Below, in pieces: positions 31,151 to 35,394 of a stretch of 35,394 nt of DNA; within the stretch, counting starts at the first letter, position 1; each line of letters starts with the position of its first letter. Origin of the DNA: Pseudomonadota bacterium (GTDB lineage: Bacteria; Pseudomonadota; Alphaproteobacteria; Sphingomonadales; Sphingomonadaceae); contig JAEZCZ010000091.1 in NCBI GenBank assembly GCA_023433305.1, forward strand, positions 1 through 35,394, read 5' to 3'. The notes below the pieces were generated by a model that was given only the letters and a program-made list of their open reading frames with translations, was not told the origin of the DNA and ran no database searches. The translations under genes and the position numbers were made by a program.

Positions 31151-32446
31151 ATGTCACCGTTTCCCTGGACCGATTTCGCCATTCTCGTTGCGCTGATCCT
31201 GCTCAACGGGGTCTTCGCCATGTCGGAGCTGGCGATCGTCTCGGCGCGCCCGGCGCGCTTGCGCATGGCGACCGAGCGCGGCAGCGCCGGGGCCAAGACC
31301 GCGCTGCAGCTCGCCGCCGATCCGGGCAAGTTCCTCTCGACCGTGCAGATCGGCATCACCCTGGTCGGCATCATCGCGGGCGCCTATTCGGGCGCCACGC
31401 TCGGCGGGCCGGTCGCCGAACGGCTCGAATGGCTCGGGGTGCCGGCGAGGATGTCCGACGATGCCGGGTTCATCCTGGTGATCGCGCTGACGACCTACTT
31501 CAGCCTCGTGATCGGCGAACTGGTTCCCAAGCAGCTTGCGCTGCGCGCCGCGCTGCCGATCGCGGTGACGATGTCGCGCCCCATGGCGCTGTTGGCGAAA
31601 ATCGCCGCGCCGTTCGTGTGGCTGCTCGACACCTCGTCGAACCTGCTGATGCGGCTGCTCGGCATGAGCCATCGCGGCGAAGCGCGGATAACCGCCGAAG
31701 AGCTGCACATGCTGTTCACCGAGGCGACCCGAACGGGCGTGATCGAAGAGCAGGAACGGGCGATCATGTCGGGCGTCATGCGCCTCGCCGACCGCCCGGT
31801 GCGCGAGCTGATGACCCCGCGGATCGATCTCGACTGGCTCGATCTCGCCGCGAGCGAAGCGGAAATCCGCAGCGCCATCGCCGAATCGCCGCATTCGCTG
31901 CTCCCCGTCGCCGAAGGGACGGTCGACCGGATCGTCGGGGTCGTCAAAGTGAAGGAACTGCTCGCGGTCATGCTCGCGGGCGAGCCGGTCCAGCTCCCCG
32001 CGCTGCTGCGCAAGGCCGAAGTCGTGCCCGACCAGCTCGACGCGATGGATGCGCTGCGGACGCTGCAGCAATCGGGCCTCGCGATGGCGATGGTGCACGA
32101 CGAATACGGCCATCTCGAAGGCATCGTCACCCCCGCCGACCTGCTCGCGGCCATCGCCGGCAACTTCGTCAGCCACCAGGACGAAGGCGACGAACCGATG
32201 CTGGTCGAGCGCGAGGACGGCTCGTTGCTCGTCTCCGGCGCGTTGCCGGCGGACGCGCTGGCCGAGCGTCTCGGGCTCGATCTGCCCGAGGACCGCGAGT
32301 TCGCGACCGCCGCGGGTTACGTGCTGTGGGTGCTCAAGAAGCTGCCGCTCGAAGGCGAGATCTTCACCGACCAGGATTGGCGCTTCGAAGTCGTCGACAT
32401 GGACGGCCGCAAAATCGATAAGCTGCTCGTCAGCAGAGCCGAATAA
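31151..32446 (+). CDS. CNNM/CBS/CorC-HlyC domain membrane protein (hemolysin family)
   Basis: A 431-residue protein with the usual order: a DUF21/CNNM membrane domain of three to four helices (residues of about 1-180, FAMSELAIVSARPARLRMAT), paired CBS domains (about 205-335, VRELMTPRIDLDWLDL and MVHDEYGHLEGIVTPADLL) and a CorC_HlyC C-terminal domain. Relatives act in magnesium or cobalt efflux or metal homeostasis; the name hemolysin is historical. The ATG at 31151 is preferred over the in-frame GTG at 31142, but neither has a clear ribosome site. A palindrome starts 2 bases after its stop. Confidence 0.92.
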   Translation: MSPFPWTDFAILVALILLNGVFAMSELAIVSARPARLRMATERGSAGAKTALQLAADPGKFLSTVQIGITLVGIIAGAYSGATLGGPVAERLEWLGVPARMSDDAGFILVIALTTYFSLVIGELVPKQLALRAALPIAVTMSRPMALLAKIAAPFVWLLDTSSNLLMRLLGMSHRGEARITAEELHMLFTEATRTGVIEEQERAIMSGVMRLADRPVRELMTPRIDLDWLDLAASEAEIRSAIAESPHSLLPVAEGTVDRIVGVVKVKELLAVMLAGEPVQLPALLRKAEVVPDQLDAMDALRTLQQSGLAMAMVHDEYGHLEGIVTPADLLAAIAGNFVSHQDEGDEPMLVEREDGSLLVSGALPADALAERLGLDLPEDREFATAAGYVLWVLKKLPLEGEIFTDQDWRFEVVDMDGRKIDKLLVSRAE

Positions 32447-32447
32447 A

Positions 32448-32474
32448 TCCTCCCCGAGACAAGCTCGGGCAGGA
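32448..32474 (-). repeat. Palindromic repeat with CTTGT loop after the CNNM/CBS gene
   Basis: CCCGAG (32453-32458) pairs with CTCGGG (32464-32469); outer TCCT/AGGA (32448-32451 and 32471-32474) extend the stem with one mismatch. Read on the - strand the loop is CTTGT, the same as in the repeat at 33650-33670, although the stems differ. It begins directly after the stop codon at 32446, and may serve as a terminator-like hairpin, although no T tail follows. Confidence 0.6.
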
Positions 32475-32538
32475 TCACATCACGCCGGTATCAGTCGCGA
32501 GTATTCTGGCCCGCTTCGGTGCTGGCTAGAGCTGGATC

Positions 32539-32648
32539 GGTCCGCGACCAGCGGACCGCAAGGCCGAACGGCCGCCCGCAGTGCCGCAGGCGCGAGGATA
32601 GCCAAGGGGCCCGGATGGGCCCCGCCGGCGCCTGAGGCGCCAAAAAAA
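32539..32648. other. Cluster of four hairpins ending in an A7 tract between two convergent genes
   Basis: Four stems follow each other: GGTCCGC-GACCA-GCGGACC (32539-32557), GGCCG-AA-CGGCC (32562-32573), GGGGCCC-GGAT-GGGCCCC (32606-32623) and GGCGCC-TGA-GGCGCC (32627-32641), then AAAAAAA at 32642-32648. The gap lies between the + strand CNNM/CBS gene and the - strand DUF3035 gene. The A7 is a T7 on the - strand but precedes the hairpins there, so it is not a canonical terminator for either gene. No open frame accounts for it. It may be a structured RNA, a repeat element or a bidirectional transcription stop. Confidence 0.55.
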
Positions 32649-32656
32649 GTTATGCC

Positions 32657-33067
32657 TCAGCCGGGAATCACCGCGCGAGCATCCTGGCCGTCGCCTTCGG
32701 GCGCGGCGATGATGGTGCGGGTCGTGGCGCCCTTGTCGACCGTGTGCGTGGCGACGTCGCCGACTGAGGAGCGGATGCCAGGGTCGGCAATGCCCGCGCG
32801 CTGCAGCGTGGCGTCTTCGATCGCGCTGCGCGGGCTCGGGCCGCCGAACAAGGCATCGAGCGCGTCCTGCGCGGCGGTGCCCTCGGCAGGCCGCGGCGCG
32901 CCGGGCTGGGGCGGAACGAGCTCGAAATCGGGCGGGATCACCAGCGGCGCCTGGCGCTGCACCGCGAACTCGTCGGGCCGCTCGCGGCCGAGCACGCCGC
33001 CGCTTCCGCACGCGGCGAGCAGCATGGCGCCGGAGGCGACGAGGACGATATGGGTGGCCTTACGCAT
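32657..33067 (-). CDS. DUF3035 domain lipoprotein
   Basis: A 136-residue protein with a lipoprotein signal (HIVLVASGAMLLAAC, Cys20) and the DUF3035 pattern GVLGRERPDEFAVQRQAPLVIPPDFELVPP. Such small lipoproteins commonly follow lspA in alphaproteobacteria, which fits here: the ATG at 33067 lies inside the lspA gene, an 8-base overlap. The frame extends upstream within lspA without homology. The mature part is Pro/Ala-rich and of low complexity. Function is unknown; since lipoproteins need LspA, the pairing is fitting. Confidence 0.88.
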   Translation of the reverse strand: MRKATHIVLVASGAMLLAACGSGGVLGRERPDEFAVQRQAPLVIPPDFELVPPQPGAPRPAEGTAAQDALDALFGGPSPRSAIEDATLQRAGIADPGIRSSVGDVATHTVDKGATTRTIIAAPEGDGQDARAVIPG

Positions 33068-33605
33068 TCGTGGAATTCTCCGCGGTTGGGTCCGCCTGTT
33101 GATCCCCCTGCGGGGAGGCCGGTTTCTCGCGCATGAACAGCGCGCGGGCAAGGATTATCAGCACCCCGATGGTGATCGCGGCATCGGCCACGTTGAACAC
33201 CAGGAACGGCCGGAACGTGCCGATGTGGAAGTCGGCATAGTCGATGACATAGCCGTAGAGATAGCGGTCCTGGATATTGCCGAGCGCGCCGCCGAGGATC
33301 AGCGCCAGGCCCGCGATGTCCCACATCGACCGCTCGCGCAGCAGCCACACGAACACCACCAGCGCGATCAGCCCGGTCACCGCGACCAGCGCCCAGCGCA
33401 TCTCCACCGACGTCGCCTCGAACATGCCGAGCGAAACCCCGAAATTCTGCGTCCAGCGCAGATCGAAGAACGGCAGCAGGTCGATCACGCCGACCTCGCG
33501 CAGCCGCCACGGCCCGAGCGCGAGCGATTTGATCCACTGGTCGAGCGCATAGATCGCGGCCGCCAGCACCAGCCCGATCGAGCGGTTGCGCCAGGTGGCG
33601 GTCAT
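33060..33605 (-). CDS. lspA: Lipoprotein signal peptidase (signal peptidase II)
   Basis: Inner-membrane aspartyl protease that removes signal peptides from prolipoproteins. The 181-residue protein has four hydrophobic segments and the family motifs LDQWIKSLAL, NFGVSLGMF, GALGNIQDR and the catalytic pair Asp122 (YVIDYADF) and Asp141 (VFNVADAAI), 19 residues apart as in the Pseudomonas enzyme. A hydrophilic C-terminal tail follows (SPQGDQQADPTAENS). It lies downstream of ileS on the same strand, the usual order, but the 232-base gap between them is filled by repeats. Its substrates include the lipoproteins encoded nearby (serine hydrolase, OmpA-type, DUF3035). Confidence 0.95.
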   Translation of the reverse strand: MTATWRNRSIGLVLAAAIYALDQWIKSLALGPWRLREVGVIDLLPFFDLRWTQNFGVSLGMFEATSVEMRWALVAVTGLIALVVFVWLLRERSMWDIAGLALILGGALGNIQDRYLYGYVIDYADFHIGTFRPFLVFNVADAAITIGVLIILARALFMREKPASPQGDQQADPTAENSTNA

Positions 33606-33645
33606 GATGCGAGGCTCCGGCTCACGCGCGCTACAATCCCACGAT

Positions 33646-33811
33646 CGTCACCCTGAACTTGTTTCAGGGTCCATGTCTCGGCCCGACACCGAGCCATCCG
33701 TTCAAACGACACCCAACCGCAAGGCCGGGCCAATCCGGCGGCCTCCGGAGCGCGCGGCGCGATGGATGCTGGAAGCGAAGCTGTGCTTGCACAAACAAGT
33801 TCAGCATGACG
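33646..33811. repeat. Composite inverted palindromic repeat between ileS and lspA
   Basis: The left unit at 33646-33670 holds ACCCTGAA-CTTGT-TTCAGGGT (stem 33650-33657 / 33663-33670), preceded by CGTC. The right unit runs 33766-33811 with outer arms ATGCTG / CAGCAT (33766-33771, 33802-33807) and an inner hairpin TGTG-CTTG-CACA (33782-33793). The ends 33646-33664 and 33793-33811 are inverted repeats of each other, 17 of 19 bases. A smaller hairpin GCCGG / CCGGC (33724-33739) sits between. The layout is that of paired extragenic palindromes (REP/BIME type). It lies in what would be the ileS-lspA message. Confidence 0.75.
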
Positions 33812-33837
33812 GGTTGGGGCGTAAGCGGAGCGTCCGA

Positions 33838-35394
33838 TCACAACACTGCATCCAATTGCGCCACGACATCCTCGCACCGCCCGCACAGCGCGCCGTCTTC
33901 GGGCACTTCGGGCAGGAGGCGCCAGCAGCGGCCGCATTTCTCGTCGTCCGTGCGCCGCACCGCGATCGCATCGCCGCGAGTCACTCCGCCGCTGATGAAC
34001 AGTTCGGCCAACTCGGCATCGGAAAAGCCCTCGGGAACGCTGTCAGCCGGCACGGTCACTTCGGCCTCGAGGCTCGAGCGCACGACTTTCTCGCGCCGCA
34101 GGGGCTCGATCGCTTCGGTCACCTGCTCGCGCAGCGCGCGAAGCCCGGCCCATTTCCCCATCAACTCGTCACCCCGGACTTGATCCGGGGTCCCGCTGTT
34201 CTCCGGCGCCTCACCCGAAGCAAGCGCGCCCCCGGCTCCGGGGCCGGGGTGGCCAGGAGCGTGCGGCAGGACCGGCCACTCCAGCAGATGCACGCTCGTG
34301 CCGTCTGGATAGCGGCTCGCCCATACTTCCTCCGCCGTGAAGACCATCACCGGCGCGGCATAGCGGATCAGCGCCTGGAACAGCGTGTCGAGCATGGTGC
34401 GATAGGCGCGGCGCTTCGGGTCCGCCGGCGCATCGCAATAGAGGCTGTCCTTGCGGATATCGAAATAGAACGCGCTGAGGTCCTCGTTGCAGAAGTCGAT
34501 CAGCGCGCGGGTGTAGGTGTTGAAATCGAAGTCGAGCGTCGCCTGCTTCAGCGTCGCGTCGAGCCGGCCGAGCAGCGCCAGCACGTAGCGCTCCAGCTCG
34601 GGCATTTCTTCCACGCCCACCCGCTCGCTCTCGTCGAACCCGTCGAGCGCGCCGAGCAGGTAGCGGAAGGTGTTGCGCAGCTTGCGGTACTGGTCGGCCA
34701 CGCCCTTCAGGATCTCGTCGCCGATCCGGTGGTCCTCGGTGTAGTCGACCGACAGCGCCCACAGCCGGATGATGTCGGCGCCGTAGGTCTCCATCACCTT
34801 GTTGGGATCGACCGTGTTGCCGAGGCTCTTCGACATCTTGCGGCCGTCGCTCGCCATCGTGAAACCGTGCGTCAGCACGGCCTTGTACGGGGCCCGGCCG
34901 CGCGTGCCGCAGCTTTCGAGCAGCGAGGACTGGAACCAGCCGCGATGCTGGTCGGACCCTTCGAGATAGAGGTCGGCCGGCCACTGCAGGTCGGGCCAAC
35001 GGCCGGATTCGAGCACGAAGGCATGCGTCGATCCGGAATCGAACCACACGTCGAGAATGTCGACCACGCGCTCGTAGTCCGCCGCATCGTACGCGTTGCC
35101 GAGCAGCGCCTGCGCGTTCGCGTCCGACCAGGCATCGACACCTTTTTCGCGGATGGCGGCGACGATCCGCGCGTTGACCTCGGGGTCGACCAGGTACTCG
35201 CCGCTGGCGCGGTTCACGAACAGCGTGATCGGCACGCCCCAGGCGCGCTGGCGGCTGAGCACCCAGTCGGGCCGCCCCTCGACCATCGAGCCGATCCGGT
35301 TGCGCCCCTTGTCGGGCACGAAGCGCGTGTCGGCGATGGCGGCGAGGGCGGTCTGGCGCAAAGTCCCCCTCCCGCTTGCGGGAGGGGCTAGGGG
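33838..35394 (-). CDS. ileS: Isoleucyl-tRNA synthetase, 5' partial
   Basis: The C-terminal 518 residues of the class I enzyme that charges tRNA-Ile; the start lies beyond the window and the HIGH motif is not seen. Visible are RPDWVLSRQRAWGVPI, the KMSKS loop (SDGRKMSKSLGNTVDP), the anticodon-binding helical domain and a C-terminal four-cysteine zinc site (CGRCWRLLP and LCGRCED). Two palindromic repeats lie inside the gene and are translated in frame: one at 34167-34253 giving an extra linker of about 29 residues (with TPDQVRGDE), and one at the window edge reading PLAPPASGRGT. Both occur just outside conserved core blocks. The frame has no stop through either. Confidence 0.93.
   Translation of the reverse strand, partial: PLAPPASGRGTLRQTALAAIADTRFVPDKGRNRIGSMVEGRPDWVLSRQRAWGVPITLFVNRASGEYLVDPEVNARIVAAIREKGVDAWSDANAQALLGNAYDAADYERVVDILDVWFDSGSTHAFVLESGRWPDLQWPADLYLEGSDQHRGWFQSSLLESCGTRGRAPYKAVLTHGFTMASDGRKMSKSLGNTVDPNKVMETYGADIIRLWALSVDYTEDHRIGDEILKGVADQYRKLRNTFRYLLGALDGFDESERVGVEEMPELERYVLALLGRLDATLKQATLDFDFNTYTRALIDFCNEDLSAFYFDIRKDSLYCDAPADPKRRAYRTMLDTLFQALIRYAAPVMVFTAEEVWASRYPDGTSVHLLEWPVLPHAPGHPGPGAGGALASGEAPENSGTPDQVRGDELMGKWAGLRALREQVTEAIEPLRREKVVRSSLEAEVTVPADSVPEGFSDAELAELFISGGVTRGDAIAVRRTDDEKCGRCWRLLPEVPEDGALCGRCEDVVAQLDAVL
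34167..34253. repeat. Palindromic repeat pair inside the ileS coding sequence
   Basis: The left unit is CGTC followed by ACCCCGGA-CTTGA-TCCGGGGT (34171-34178 / 34184-34191). The right unit is CCCCGGC / GCCGGGG (34230-34236 / 34243-34249). The left unit has the same build as the repeat at 33646: the same flank CGTC, an 8-base stem and a 5-base CTTG-w loop, with different paired bases. The 87-base span is a multiple of three and lies between the conserved LLEWPVLP and LMGKWAGLRALREQVTEAI blocks of IleS. Confidence 0.75.
35366..35387. repeat. Palindrome with CTTG loop at the window edge, inside ileS
   Basis: CCCCTCCCG (35366-35374) pairs with CGGGAGGGG (35379-35387) around CTTG. In ileS it encodes part of PLAPPASGRGT just before the conserved LRQTALAAIADTRFVP. 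The element probably continues past the end of the window (CTAGGGG follows). Confidence 0.7.

Noticed and set aside
1..35394. Mobile island, prophage, defence system or CRISPR array
   Set aside because: No integrase, transposase, phage, restriction or Cas-type gene and no spaced direct repeats were seen; content and codon bias are uniform housekeeping type.

Overview
The window is GC-rich, densely packed chromosomal DNA from an alphaproteobacterium, most likely of the order Sphingomonadales (Erythrobacteraceae or a close relative). The pointers are a SciP (DUF1153) cell-cycle regulator, a di-iron COQ7-type ubiquinone hydroxylase, the ileS-lspA-DUF3035 run, the LytM/CtpA/DsbB/COQ7 run, two promoters of the alphaproteobacterial sigma-EcfG type, and short palindromic repeats of a kind common in sphingomonads. 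Taxonomy is inferred from gene content only. About 36 protein genes are supported, two of them cut by the window edges. No tRNA, rRNA, CRISPR array, transposase or phage gene was seen, and no gene-free stretch exceeds 300 bases.

Layout. 1-4145 (+): EnvC-like LytM factor (5' cut), CtpA protease, DsbB, COQ7 and a secreted protein of unknown role. 4186-6672 (+): wecB and wecC, which make UDP-ManNAc and UDP-ManNAcA. 6665-10144 (-): a J-protein, a YihY/BrkB membrane protein, FabI and a GFA-type zinc protein, with a possible 43-residue ORF upstream of the J-protein. 10115-12452 (+): pdxH, a CDF metal transporter and a PhzF-family enzyme in a stop/start-overlapping run. 12437-15987: a lipoprotein serine hydrolase (-), a small membrane protein (+), and mnmA with a coupled membrane protein (-). 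16094-17080 (+): an unknown 104-residue gene joined to sciP, then a GlsB/YeaQ stress membrane protein behind a clear EcfG-type promoter. 17364-23809 (+): RND efflux adaptor and pump, a DUF445 protein and a GNAT acetyltransferase. 23806-27532 (-): two tandem secreted paralogs with TonB-C-like ends, then etfB-etfA. 27683-30274: a DUF6265 protein (+), sucC (-) and cysQ (+). 30315-35394: an OmpA-type lipoprotein (-) with a second EcfG-type promoter, a CNNM/CBS/CorC protein (+), and ileS-lspA-DUF3035 (-).

Most of this is conserved housekeeping DNA: envelope division and proteolysis, disulfide formation, ubiquinone, fatty acid, PLP, TCA cycle, electron-transfer flavoprotein, tRNA thiolation and lipoprotein processing. 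No dedicated new multi-gene system is evident. The most unusual signal lies in the palindromes. Several hairpins share a CTTG (or CAAG on the other strand) apex while their stems differ but remain paired. Two of them sit in frame inside ileS, an essential gene, and are translated. Other points worth a look are two EcfG-type promoters, an RND pump with two apparent extra membrane segments, the tandem secreted TonB-C-like pair, the unknown partner of sciP, and a candidate short gene between the J-protein gene and pdxH.
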